Origin: an uncultured Ruminococcus sp.
GTDB lineage: Bacteria; Bacillota; Clostridia; Oscillospirales; Ruminococcaceae
Direction of reading: 5' to 3'
Length of the DNA stretch: 9,671 nucleotides
Assembly (NCBI GenBank): GCA_945876405.1
Contig: CAMCOJ010000061.1
Coordinates: forward strand, 1-9,671
In this document: piece after piece, positions 1-7,065 of the stretch
How positions within the stretch are numbered: the stretch's first letter is position 1
Layout of the letters: each line of letters starts with the position of its first letter
Notes under the pieces: model-generated
Told to the model about the DNA's origin: nothing
Database searches by the model: none
The model's input: the letters and a program-made list of their open reading frames with translations, nothing else
Program-made: the position numbers and the translations under genes

Positions 1-45
1 ACACAAGGAGTATCGTCGGCAGCGTCAGATGTGTATAAGAGACAG
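1..45 (+). other. Illumina Nextera adapter and index (non-genomic artefact)
   Basis: Bases 27-45 are the Tn5 mosaic end AGATGTGTATAAGAGACAG and 13-26 are TCGTCGGCAGCGTC, which together form the Nextera read-1 adapter. Bases 5-12, AAGGAGTA, match a standard Nextera i5 index, and ACAC at 1-4 fits the end of the P5 oligo. The order P5-index-adapter-insert is exactly that of a library molecule, so this is untrimmed adapter at a contig end and not a transposon. The adapter identity comes from memory of the published oligos. Genomic sequence begins at about base 46. Confidence 0.97.
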
Positions 46-791
46 AGGCAAGACACTGTGATGTTGTTGTTGTTGATACAGCAGGAAGGCTTCACAACAA
101 GAAGAATCTTATGGATGAACTTGCAAAGATAAACCGTATCGTTACACAGCAGGCTGAAGGCTGTTCAAGGGAAATTCTTCTTGTACTTGATGCGACAACC
201 GGTCAGAATGCAGTTAATCAGGCAAGATTATTCAGTGAAGTGGCTGATATAACAGGTATTGTGCTTACAAAGCTTGACGGAACAGCCAAGGGCGGTATCG
301 TTATTTCTATAAAAAATGAACTTGATATTCCTGTAAAGCTCATAGGACTTGGCGAAAAGATAGATGACCTTCAGGATTTCAGCAGTGCCGATTTTGTAAA
401 TGCGCTGTTCGGAGACGAGGTGCTTGACGGAACTGTTAATCTCAGCGAGCCTGAAGAAACAGAAGAACTTTCAGAAGAATCTGTTGCTGAGGAAGAAGTG
501 GAAGAACAGGCAGAAGAACCTGTGGCTGAGGAAGAAACAGAAGAATCTCCGGAAGAGCCTGCAGCTGAGGAAGAAACAGAGGAACCTTCAGAAGAACCTG
601 CAGCTGAGGAAGAACCGGAAGAACCGTCTGAAGAATCAGCAGCTGAGGAAGAAGCAGAGAAATCGGAGGAAGAACCAGCATCTGAGGAAGAAACAGAAGA
701 ATCTTCAGAAGATACAGAGACTGAAGAACCGGTAAAGAAAAAATCATTCTTCGATATTTTCAGAAGAAAAAAGAAAAAGGATAAGGAATAA
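46..791 (+). CDS. ftsY: Signal recognition particle receptor FtsY (5' partial) with acidic C-terminal extension
   Basis: SRP receptor GTPase, which docks ribosome-SRP complexes at the membrane for cotranslational insertion. The 5' end is lost at the contig end; about 247 codons remain, the first whole one being GCA at 48. Visible GTPase motifs are DTAGR (75-89, G3), DATTGQNA (189-212), TKLDG (267-281, G4) and GLGEK (345-359, G5 region). The NG domain ends normally at FVNALF (about 410). About 126 residues follow: a Glu-rich repeat region (474-707), then a tail with KKKSFFDIFRR and a Lys-rich end. In E. coli FtsY the acidic domain and membrane-binding amphipathic segments precede the NG domain, so this layout is inverted. 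The G1 P-loop and N domain are not visible. The G3-G4-G5 spacing and DTAGRLHNK favour FtsY over Ffh, and no M domain follows. rdgB starts 3 bases after the stop. Confidence 0.95.
474..707 (+). repeat. Six 39-bp imperfect tandem repeats inside ftsY
   Basis: Six consecutive 13-residue units of the pattern EE(P/S)xAEEExEExx, starting EESVAEEEVEEQA and ending EEPASEEETEESS, cover exactly 234 bases. The DNA is purine-rich, with GAGGAAGAA recurring each unit. The units differ at several third positions and at the variable residues, so they are diverged and not a recent perfect expansion. The low-complexity DNA leaves long open frames on other frames and strands; these are not genes. Confidence 0.9.
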
Positions 792-794
792 ACT

Positions 795-1382
795 ATGAAA
801 ATAATTCTTGCTTCAAACAATAAGCATAAACTTGAAGAGATAAGAAAAATTACTGCTCCGCTTGGCTATGAAGTGATTTCACAGTCAGAAGCCGGATGTA
901 ATTTTGATGTTGAGGAAACAGGAACTACATTTGAAGAAAATGCAGTTCTTAAGGCAAAGGCAGTTTACGAAAAAATGAAAATGCCGGTCATTTCAGATGA
1001 CAGCGGTCTTGAGGTTGATTATCTTAACGGGGCACCGGGGGTATATTCACACAGGTATGCCGGTGAAAATGCCACTGATGCGGACAGATGCTCAAAGCTT
1101 CTTTCTGAACTTTCAGGGGTTGAAAAGGAAAAGCGTACAGCAAGATTTGTATGTGTAATCTGCTTTATAGATGAAAACGGCACTGAAACTGTGATAAGAG
1201 GCACCTGCGAGGGATATATAGGAACAGAGCCGCGCGGTGAAAACGGATTCGGATATGATCCTGTATTTATGTACGGTGACAGATCGTTTGCCGAGATTTC
1301 TGCTGAAGAAAAGAATTCGGTAAGTCACAGAGCGGACGCACTAAGAAAATTTTCCGAAACTATTACGAATAAGAAAGGCTGA
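795..1382 (+). CDS. rdgB: RdgB/HAM1 family XTP/dITP diphosphatase
   Basis: House-cleaning nucleotide pyrophosphatase that hydrolyses dITP, ITP and XTP to the monophosphate plus pyrophosphate, keeping deaminated purines out of DNA and RNA. The 195-residue length is normal for the family. Motifs in order: ASNNKHKLEEI (6-16, nucleotide phosphate binding), GTTFEENA with K53 (43-53), DDSGLEVD (68-75, with the catalytic Asp), GAPGVYSHRYAG (79-90), GENGFGYDPVF (148-158, base recognition) and SHRA (177-180). All expected signature positions are present. The ATG at 795 has AAGGA at 783-787, 7 bases upstream, inside the end of ftsY. It lies 3 bases after ftsY and 4 before yhbY, so it is surely cotranscribed. 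Confidence 0.97.
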   Translation: MKIILASNNKHKLEEIRKITAPLGYEVISQSEAGCNFDVEETGTTFEENAVLKAKAVYEKMKMPVISDDSGLEVDYLNGAPGVYSHRYAGENATDADRCSKLLSELSGVEKEKRTARFVCVICFIDENGTETVIRGTCEGYIGTEPRGENGFGYDPVFMYGDRSFAEISAEEKNSVSHRADALRKFSETITNKKG

Positions 1383-1386
1383 TAAT

Positions 1387-1680
1387 ATGCTTACAAGCAA
1401 ACAGAGATCCGTGCTCAGAGGAATTGCGAGCACATACGAAACAATATTTCAGGTGGGAAAAAACGGTATTCAGGATACACTTATTACACAGGTAAATGAT
1501 GCTCTTCGTGCAAGAGAACTTATAAAGCTCAGAGTACTTGACAACAGCCCTTACACAGCGAGGGAAGCTGCTGATGAGATTGCCGAAAAGACAGGTGCAG
1601 ATGTTGTTCAGGTTGTCGGAAGCAGATTTGTTCTCTTTAAGAGAAATCCAAAAGACCCGGTTATAGATATAAAGCTTTGA
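1387..1680 (+). CDS. yhbY: YhbY-family CRM-domain RNA-binding protein
   Basis: Single CRM (KH-like) domain protein of 97 residues, the usual size. Family knowledge links YhbY to pre-50S particles and ribosome assembly, probably by direct rRNA binding. The sequence shows the N-terminal LTSKQRSVLRGIA, the FQVGKNG loop (21-27, the GxxG RNA-binding loop), NDALRARELIKLRV (37-50), an acidic helix EAADEIAEKTGADVVQVVG (60-78) and the closing strand GSRFVLFKR (78-86). AAAGG at 1374-1378 lies 8 bases before the ATG and within the end of rdgB. Only one base separates its stop from nadD. No unusual residues were seen. Confidence 0.95.
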   Translation: MLTSKQRSVLRGIASTYETIFQVGKNGIQDTLITQVNDALRARELIKLRVLDNSPYTAREAADEIAEKTGADVVQVVGSRFVLFKRNPKDPVIDIKL

Positions 1681-1681
1681 T

Positions 1682-2278
1682 ATGGCTCGTATTGGTCTCT
1701 TCGGAGGAACTTTTAATCCCGTGCATAATGGTCATATTCATCTTGCAGAGGAAGCCGTATCCGAACTTGGACTTTCAAAGCTGATACTTATTCCTTCAAA
1801 TATTCCTCCTCATAAGGAGGCCGGAGAGCTTTGCAGCTGTGAAGACAGAGTTCAGATGTGCCGGCTTGCCGCTGAGGGAAAAGAAAATTTTGAGGTATCA
1901 CTCTTTGAAATAAATCAGGGTGGGAAAAGCTATTCATACTATACAGTTGAGCATTTTTCAGAGCTTTATCCTGATGAGGAGATTTTTCTTCTGACCGGAA
2001 GTGATATGCTTCTTTCATTTGAAAAGTGGTTCAGGTTTGAGGATATACTGAAAAAAGTGACTCTGGCAGTCGTTCCCAGAGAATATGATGATTCAGAACA
2101 GCTTGTCCGGAAGGCAGAGGAGCTGTCCGGATTCGGGAAAATAAAAATAATCAGTTCCCGTCCGTATCCGGTATCTTCAACGGAGATACGCAGAAGGATA
2201 AGAAACGGGGAAAAATATTCTTGCTATTTACCTGAAAAAGTAGTACAATATATTAGACTGAAGAATTTATATATTTAG
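1682..2278 (+). CDS. nadD: Nicotinate-nucleotide adenylyltransferase
   Basis: Cytosolic enzyme of NAD synthesis: nicotinate mononucleotide plus ATP gives deamido-NAD plus pyrophosphate. It has 198 residues, normal for the family. It opens with IGLFGGTFNPVHNGHIHLA (4-22), containing the nucleotidyltransferase (H/T)xGH motif HNGH (15-18). IPSNIPPHKE (37-46) is the substrate loop, FLLTGSDML (102-110) and W116 belong to the nicotinate site region, and SSTEIRRRIRNG (165-176) is the ISSTxIR ATP-phosphate motif. There is no convincing Shine-Dalgarno sequence before the ATG; it begins one base after the yhbY stop, so translation is probably coupled to yhbY. yqeK follows 17 bases later, an arrangement common in Firmicutes. 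Confidence 0.97.
   Translation: MARIGLFGGTFNPVHNGHIHLAEEAVSELGLSKLILIPSNIPPHKEAGELCSCEDRVQMCRLAAEGKENFEVSLFEINQGGKSYSYYTVEHFSELYPDEEIFLLTGSDMLLSFEKWFRFEDILKKVTLAVVPREYDDSEQLVRKAEELSGFGKIKIISSRPYPVSSTEIRRRIRNGEKYSCYLPEKVVQYIRLKNLYI
2221..2249 (+). promoter_or_regulatory. Possible internal promoter ahead of yqeK
   Basis: Within the end of nadD, TTGCTA (2221-2226) and TACAAT (2244-2249) are separated by 17 bases, a fair match to a sigma-A promoter (4/6 and 5/6). It would start a transcript at about 2256, roughly 40 bases before yqeK. The region is AT-rich, so a chance match is quite possible. Confidence 0.28.
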
Positions 2279-2295
2279 CAGGCTGGTGATTTTAG

Positions 2296-2886
2296 TTGTT
2301 TGACGTTGAAAATATAAAGGATTTTCTAAGAAACCATCTTTCAGAAAAGAGATTTACTCATTCTGTTAATGTTGCCGATGAGTGCAGGAAACTTGCCAGA
2401 ACATATGGTGAAGATGAGGACAGAGCGTATTTTGCCGGACTGGTCCATGATGTGTGCAAGGAACTTCCTGCTCCGGAGCTTAAACAGATGGCAATCGACA
2501 GTGACCTGAGTATGACAGTGGCAGAAACAGAAACCAAAGCACTCTGGCATGCTGTTGCCGGTGCAGGATTCGTAAGAGATTCACTTATGGTCGGAGATGA
2601 GGATATTATAAACGCGGTTCGTTTCCATACAATAGGCAGAGCGAATATGTCAAGACTTGAAGAGATAGTCTATATAGGAGATTTGATTTCAGCGGACAGA
2701 TCATATAAGGATGTAAAAAAATTCAGAAAACTTGCATATCAGGATATGGACAGAGTGATGCTGGAGGCACTTATTTTTTCCATTGAGTCCGTAACGGACA
2801 AGAAGGGTATGATTCCGGAGTATACTCTGGAAGCCTATAATCAGTATGCTGCAAGAGAAACCAGACGTGTTCAGGAAAGGAAATGA
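2296..2886 (+). CDS. yqeK: YqeK-type HD-domain Ap4A hydrolase
   Basis: HD-domain phosphohydrolase; characterised YqeK proteins split diadenosine tetraphosphate symmetrically into two ADP. The 196 residues show the metal-ligand set in order: H22 in RFTHSVNVA, H51-D52 in AGLVHDVCKE, H85 in WHAVAGA, H111-T112 in RFHTIG, and D129 in VYIGDLISADR. The start is TTG at 2296. An in-frame stop lies immediately before it (2293-2295), and the N-terminal helix FDVENIKDFLRNHLSEKRF is needed to match the family, so no other start serves. GGTGA at 2285-2289 is a weak ribosome site 6 bases upstream. It sits 17 bases after nadD, its usual partner, and its stop overlaps the LCP gene start. Confidence 0.94.
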   Translation: MFDVENIKDFLRNHLSEKRFTHSVNVADECRKLARTYGEDEDRAYFAGLVHDVCKELPAPELKQMAIDSDLSMTVAETETKALWHAVAGAGFVRDSLMVGDEDIINAVRFHTIGRANMSRLEEIVYIGDLISADRSYKDVKKFRKLAYQDMDRVMLEALIFSIESVTDKKGMIPEYTLEAYNQYAARETRRVQERK

Positions 2887-4010
2887 TTATGGTAAAGAAA
2901 AATAAATTCAGAATTTTCAGAGACATTGTTCTGCTCCTTGTAACGCTTGCGGTACTCTGGTTTCTTGGCAGTGCCATGGTTAAATCAGTCATTTCGGCAA
3001 AACAGCCGTTTATGAGTAATAACGGAGAACTTGAAGAGGACTCAAATACATATCTTATTAAGCCGACAGGTCCTGATGCAGTTTATGACGGTCTGGATCT
3101 GAGACAGTATATTGAAGGACAGTACACAGTTCTCTGTCTGGGTATGGACGAAGAAGGGCTTAATACAGATATTATGCTTCTTGCAGTTTTTGATCTCAAT
3201 GCTGCAAAGATAAATATCCTGCAGATTCCGAGAGACTGCTATGTCGGAAGTGAATATACCAATGCAGATACAGGCAAGATAAACAGTGTGTATTCCGAAG
3301 GTACCTGCAGCGGTTCCAACGGTATCAACAAGGTTGTAACATGTGTAAGAGAACTCTTCGGTATACCGGTTGACAGCTACATGGCGATAAAGTGTACCGA
3401 TGTTCCTCCGGTTGTGGACGCTCTTGGAGGAATTCCGATAAATGTTCCTTATGACATCATATACGAATCAGACAAGATAATATACAAGGGAGAGCAGGTT
3501 CTTAACGGCGAACAGTCTGAATGGTTTGTTCGTTTCCGTCATGATTACCTTGAGGGGGATATTGCGAGAATCCGTGCACAGAGAGTTTTCCTTGCTGCTG
3601 CTATGCAAAAGGTAAAGAATCTTGGCACTCTGAAATTTCTCACTGTCTACCCGACTCTCAGAAATTATCTCATGTCTGACCTTGATATGAGTGAGATAGG
3701 AAAGCTTTGTGACTTTGCACAGACAGTTTCTATGGAAAACGTTACAGTCAGAATGGTTCCGGGTGAAGATCTTGAACCGGGTGATATCAACGAATACTAC
3801 GGTTACTCAATACACGAGGAAGAAACTGTAAATATGCTCAACGAATATTTCAGACCGTATCAGGAAAATCTTTATGCGGAGGATCTTAATATAAATGAAG
3901 TAAAGCATACAGCAACATACTATGATGATGACAGCAGTAATTTTGCTGATATTGCAAACGGAGATGTTCCGGATATTCCGTTCAGGGAAGACGCCAATAC
4001 ACTTGAATAA
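2883..4010 (+). CDS. LytR-CpsA-Psr (LCP) family wall-polymer ligase
   Basis: Membrane-anchored LCP protein of 375 residues. The family moves undecaprenyl-pyrophosphate-linked glycopolymers (teichoic acid, capsule) onto peptidoglycan outside the cell. A basic N-terminus is followed by one membrane segment (about 14-36). The LCP domain runs about 80-245: VLCLGMDEEGLNTDIMLL (83-100), ILQIPRDCYV (112-121), GKIN (131-134), ALGGIPINV (180-188) and FVRFRHDYLEGDIARIRAQ (215-233). R117, D118, R217 and R219 of the active site are present. However, the usual R-S/T-D-T motif reads N94-T-D96-I, and the last Arg of the GDxxRxxRQ motif is shifted or replaced (A232). A polar tail of about 90 residues follows. 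The ATG at 2883 overlaps the yqeK stop as ATGA; ATG at 2889 is an equally plausible start given AAAGGA at 2876-2881. The polymer substrate cannot be told. Confidence 0.93.
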   Translation: MIMVKKNKFRIFRDIVLLLVTLAVLWFLGSAMVKSVISAKQPFMSNNGELEEDSNTYLIKPTGPDAVYDGLDLRQYIEGQYTVLCLGMDEEGLNTDIMLLAVFDLNAAKINILQIPRDCYVGSEYTNADTGKINSVYSEGTCSGSNGINKVVTCVRELFGIPVDSYMAIKCTDVPPVVDALGGIPINVPYDIIYESDKIIYKGEQVLNGEQSEWFVRFRHDYLEGDIARIRAQRVFLAAAMQKVKNLGTLKFLTVYPTLRNYLMSDLDMSEIGKLCDFAQTVSMENVTVRMVPGEDLEPGDINEYYGYSIHEEETVNMLNEYFRPYQENLYAEDLNINEVKHTATYYDDDSSNFADIANGDVPDIPFREDANTLE

Positions 4011-4044
4011 TAAACATAATATTTTAACTGAAAGGATTGATATA

Positions 4045-4398
4045 ATGGATATACAGGAAAAGCTTAAAAAAATCGTAAAGGTTCTTGATTCAAAAAAAGC
4101 TGAGGATATTGAAGTTCTCGGAATAAGAGACCTTACAGTACTTTCTGACTATTTTGTAATAGCAAACGGTACAAGTACAACACATACACGCACACTTGCC
4201 GACGAAGTTGAATTTCAGCTATCACAGGAAGGAATAAAGCCGGCAAGAACAGAGGGACATAACGGTTCAAACTGGATAGTTATAGATTATTCGGATATAA
4301 TCGTTCATGTATTTTACAAGGAAACACGTGAATTCTATCAGCTTGAAAGACTCTGGGCTGACGGCGAACACGTTGATATCGAAGAGTTGTTAAAATAA
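4045..4398 (+). CDS. rsfS: Ribosomal silencing factor RsfS
   Basis: Binds uL14 on the 50S subunit and blocks joining with 30S, lowering translation when nutrients are short (known for the family). The protein has 117 residues. Signatures are GIRDLTVLSDYFVIANGTS (26-44), GHNGSNWIVIDYSDIIVHVF (71-90) and REFYQLERLW (95-104), all well conserved. The frame stays open upstream to 3922, but that would add 41 residues overlapping the LCP gene; the ATG at 4045 has AAAGGA at 4031-4036, 8 bases upstream, and gives the normal family length, so it is chosen. The gene sits 34 bases after the LCP gene and 21 before leuS, its common neighbours in Clostridia. Confidence 0.96.
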   Translation: MDIQEKLKKIVKVLDSKKAEDIEVLGIRDLTVLSDYFVIANGTSTTHTRTLADEVEFQLSQEGIKPARTEGHNGSNWIVIDYSDIIVHVFYKETREFYQLERLWADGEHVDIEELLK

Positions 4399-4419
4399 TC
4401 AATTAAGGAGCAGAAACTT

Positions 4420-6825
4420 ATGAAAAAATATGATTTTGCTGCGATAGAGGCAAAATGGCAGAAAATATGGGAAGAAAAAAAATGCTTTGAAGCGGGCAAT
4501 GACTATTCAAAGCCAAAGTTCTATGCCCTTGTTGAATTCCCTTATCCATCCGGACACGGAATGCACGTTGGTCATATCAAAGCATATTCAGGACTGGAAG
4601 TAGTAAGCAGAAAGAGAAGAATGGAAGGTTACAATGTACTTTTCCCTATCGGATTCGATGCATACGGTCTTCCTACTGAGAATACAGCTATCAAGGACAA
4701 CATCCACCCGAGAATAGTAACAGACAGAAATATCGAAAAGTTCACTAATCAGCTCAAAACCGTTGGTTTTTCATTTGACTGGTCAAGAGTTGTGGATACA
4801 ACTGAAGAGGGATACTACAAGTGGACACAGTGGATATTCCTTAAGATGTTTGAAAACGGACTTGTTTTCAGAGACAAGACAAGTGTTAACTACTGCCCGA
4901 GCTGCAAGGTAGTTCTTTCAAATGAAGACTCACAGGGCGGTAAGTGTGACGTGTGCCACAGTGATATCATTCAGAAGACAAAGGAAGTATGGTACCTTCG
5001 TATTACAGAATACGCAGACAAGCTCCTCCAGGGCCTTGAGGAAGTTGACTATCTTCCTAACGTTAAACTTCAGCAGGAAAACTGGATTGGTAAGTCAACA
5101 GGTGCATTTGTAAACTTCAGCATTAAGGAAAACGACGAAAAACTCCGTATATACACAACACGTCCGGATACACTTTACGGCGTAACATTTATGGTAATTG
5201 CTCCTGAACATCCGGTTATCCAGAAGTACAGGGACAGTATTTCAAATATCGCTGAACTTGATGCTTACAGGGATGAATGTGCAAAGAAGAGCGAATTCGA
5301 AAGAACACAGCTTGTAAAGGACAAGACCGGTGTTAAGATTGAAGGACTTACAGCTGTAAATCCTGTAACAGGCAAGGAGATTCCGATATACATTTCAGAC
5401 TATGTAATGATGGGTTACGGTACAGGCGCAATCATGGCTGTTCCGGCTCATGATACAAGAGACTATGACTTTGCAAAAAAATTCGGCATTGACATAATCG
5501 AAGTAATCAAAGGCGGAGATATCACTAAGGAAGCATATACCGGTGAAGGCGAGCTTGTTAACTCAGGTGAGCTTAACGGCATTTCAAATAAAAAGGACGC
5601 AATTGCAAAAGCTCTTGAAATTCTTGAAAAGCTTGGCTGCGGCGAAAAGGGCGTTCAGTTTAAGATGAAGGACTGGGCGTTTAACCGTCAGAGATACTGG
5701 GGCGAACCTATTCCGATTGTACACTGCGAACACTGTGGAATAGTTCCGGTACCGTATGAGGAGCTTCCTCTCAGACTGCCTGAGGTGGAGAATTTTGAAC
5801 CGGGAACAGACGGTGAGAGTCCTCTTGCGAAGATCGACAGCTTTGTAAACTGCAAATGTCCAAAGTGCGGCAGAGATGCAAAGCGTGAAACAGATACCAT
5901 GCCTCAGTGGGCAGGTTCATCTTGGTACTTCCTCCGTTACTGTGATCCGAAGAACGATAACGAATTTGCATCACAGGAAGCACTCAGATACTGGATGCCT
6001 GTTGACTGGTACAACGGCGGAATGGAACACGTAACACGTCATATGATTTACAGCCGTTTCTGGCACAAGTTCCTCTATGACCTTGGTCTTGTTCCGACTT
6101 CAGAACCGTATGCAAAGAGAACAGCTCAGGGTCTTATTCTCGGACCTGACGGCGAAAAGATGTCCAAGTCAAGAGGAAATGTTATCGATCCTAACGATGT
6201 TGTAAAGGAATATGGCGCAGATGTACTCAGACTTTATGTTCTCTTCATGGGTGACTACGAAAAGGCTGCTCCGTGGAGCGATTCCAGCATAAAGGGATGC
6301 AAGAGATTTGCAGACAGAGTGTGGGCACTTCAGGATATGGTAACTGACAGCGAGGAATACAGCGACAAGCTTCGTTCATCATTCCACAAAACAATCAGGA
6401 AGGTAACTGAAGATATCGAAGCTATGAAGTTCAACACAGCTATTGCAGCTATGATGGCACTTATTAATGAGATTTACAGTGCAGGAAGCATTACAAAGGG
6501 AGAGATTGGCGCACTTGCCATTATGCTTTATCCTTTTGCTCCTCATATCGCTGAAGAGATTTACAGCAATGTATTCGGAAAGATGCTCAGTGAGCAGAGC
6601 TGGATTACATATGATGAGTCGCTTTGCACAGACGATTCAGTTGAGATTGTACTTCAGGTAAACGGTAAGCTTAAGTCAAAGATAATGATTCCTGTCGGAA
6701 CTGAAAAGGAAGAAGCTTTCGAACTTGCTCTTAAGGACGCTAAGCTTGCAGAAGCAGTTGAAGGCAAGAACATAGTAAAACAAATATATGTACAAAACAA
6801 GCTGGTTAATTTTGTAGTAAAATAA
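4420..6825 (+). CDS. leuS: Leucyl-tRNA synthetase
   Basis: Class I synthetase of 801 residues that charges tRNA-Leu. The catalytic Rossmann fold shows FPYPSGHGMHVGH (40-52, HIGH motif as HVGH) and GEKMSKSRG (578-586, KMSKS). A zinc-type insert carries CPSC (159-162) and CDVC (176-179). The CP1 editing domain has TTRPDTLYG (246-254, Thr-rich site) and GTGAIMAVPAHDTRDYDFA (334-352), with D345 as the conserved editing Asp, so proofreading looks intact. NRQRYWGEPIP (422-432) and a second Cys pair set, CEHCG (436-440) and CPKCG (480-484), follow. The anticodon domain (about 620-730) and a C-terminal VLQVNGK domain (745 on) are complete. AAGGAG at 4405-4410 lies 9 bases before the ATG. There is no T-box leader: the 21-base gap to rsfS leaves no room. 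It appears to be the last gene of the operon. Confidence 0.99.
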   Translation: MKKYDFAAIEAKWQKIWEEKKCFEAGNDYSKPKFYALVEFPYPSGHGMHVGHIKAYSGLEVVSRKRRMEGYNVLFPIGFDAYGLPTENTAIKDNIHPRIVTDRNIEKFTNQLKTVGFSFDWSRVVDTTEEGYYKWTQWIFLKMFENGLVFRDKTSVNYCPSCKVVLSNEDSQGGKCDVCHSDIIQKTKEVWYLRITEYADKLLQGLEEVDYLPNVKLQQENWIGKSTGAFVNFSIKENDEKLRIYTTRPDTLYGVTFMVIAPEHPVIQKYRDSISNIAELDAYRDECAKKSEFERTQLVKDKTGVKIEGLTAVNPVTGKEIPIYISDYVMMGYGTGAIMAVPAHDTRDYDFAKKFGIDIIEVIKGGDITKEAYTGEGELVNSGELNGISNKKDAIAKALEILEKLGCGEKGVQFKMKDWAFNRQRYWGEPIPIVHCEHCGIVPVPYEELPLRLPEVENFEPGTDGESPLAKIDSFVNCKCPKCGRDAKRETDTMPQWAGSSWYFLRYCDPKNDNEFASQEALRYWMPVDWYNGGMEHVTRHMIYSRFWHKFLYDLGLVPTSEPYAKRTAQGLILGPDGEKMSKSRGNVIDPNDVVKEYGADVLRLYVLFMGDYEKAAPWSDSSIKGCKRFADRVWALQDMVTDSEEYSDKLRSSFHKTIRKVTEDIEAMKFNTAIAAMMALINEIYSAGSITKGEIGALAIMLYPFAPHIAEEIYSNVFGKMLSEQSWITYDESLCTDDSVEIVLQVNGKLKSKIMIPVGTEKEEAFELALKDAKLAEAVEGKNIVKQIYVQNKLVNFVVK

Positions 6826-6853
6826 CAAAAAGAGTGCATTGCTAATTTAATAC

Positions 6854-6883
6854 TTGACAACCCTGTGTTTTGTATGGTAAAAT
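6854..6883 (+). promoter_or_regulatory. Strong sigma-A promoter of rpsU
   Basis: TTGACA (6854-6859) is a perfect -35 box. TAAAAT (6878-6883) is the -10 box at an 18-base spacing, preceded by TGG (6875-6877), which forms an extended -10. Transcription would start near 6890, giving a leader of about 180 nt before rpsU. The 28 bases between the leuS stop and this promoter show no hairpin with a U-tract, so leuS transcripts may also run into rpsU. Confidence 0.85.
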
Positions 6884-6905
6884 AAATTTGTATTATTCAT
6901 ACAAC

Positions 6906-6967
6906 GTTAGAGCGGATGATTTTATAACCGCTTGGTACACGGCGTAAAATCATTTCGGCTTTATAAC
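6906..6967 (+). other. Leader stem-loop domain A
   Basis: Its core is a perfect 9-bp helix, ATGATTTTA (6916-6924) with TAAAATCAT (6945-6953). Inside it CCG (6928-6930) can pair with CGG (6940-6942). Outside it GTTAGAGC (6906-6913) pairs with GCTT (6958-6961) and, after a 2-base bulge, TAAC (6964-6967). The fold was drawn by eye, with no energy calculation. Confidence 0.6.
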
Positions 6968-7046
6968 AGAGGAGATAAACAATTTTTTGATGACTGACAT
7001 TATGGTCTGATATATCAGATTGTAATGGTTTAGCATAAACCTCTGT
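6966..7046 (+). other. Leader stem-loop domain B
   Basis: The closing helix is ACAGAGG (6966-6972) with CCTCTGT (7040-7046), 7 perfect pairs. Next is TAAAC (6976-6980) with GTTTA (7028-7032). The apical hairpin is 13 bp: 6998-7010 pairs with 7015-7027 around the loop TATA, with three G-U wobbles (7003-7005 with 7020-7022). Wobbles that keep the helix argue for selection at the RNA level. A 17-base bulge, AATTTTTTGATGACTGA (6981-6997), separates the two inner helices. Confidence 0.65.
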
Positions 7047-7057
7047 CTTAGTGGCAA

Positions 7058-7065
7058 AGGGAGGG
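7058..7065 (+). promoter_or_regulatory. Ribosome binding site that fixes the rpsU start
   Basis: AGGGAGGG lies 6 bases before GTG 7072. The upstream in-frame GTG at 7051 has no such site before it, so 7072 is the start. CCTCT at 7040-7044 can pair with 7060-7064 and hide this site. Confidence 0.85.

Noticed and set aside
27..45. Tn5 mosaic end read as a transposon end
   Set aside because: It is fused to a sequencing primer and index in library order, so it is an adapter.
371..820. Long antisense open frame rich in Ser (149 codons), plus further frames at 400-735 and 442-747
   Set aside because: These are shadows of the Glu-rich repeat: GAA/GAG codons read as Ser, Leu or Lys in other frames. 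They show no family resemblance and no ribosome site.
3922..4044. Upstream extension of rsfS
   Set aside because: The added 41 residues overlap the LCP gene, do not match the family, and ATG 4045 has a well-placed AAAGGA.
6928..6944. T-box-like GGTAC...GGCG stretch
   Set aside because: It lacks the conserved T-box antiterminator sequence, there is no terminator fold before the gene, and the gene is rpsU and not an amino acid-related gene.
6990..7010. Six-residue leader peptide ATG ACT GAC ATT ATG GTC TGA in the rpsU leader
   Set aside because: The nearest ribosome-like site, AGGAG 6970-6974, is 15 bases away, and much of the frame lies in the 13-bp hairpin; there is no telling codon run.
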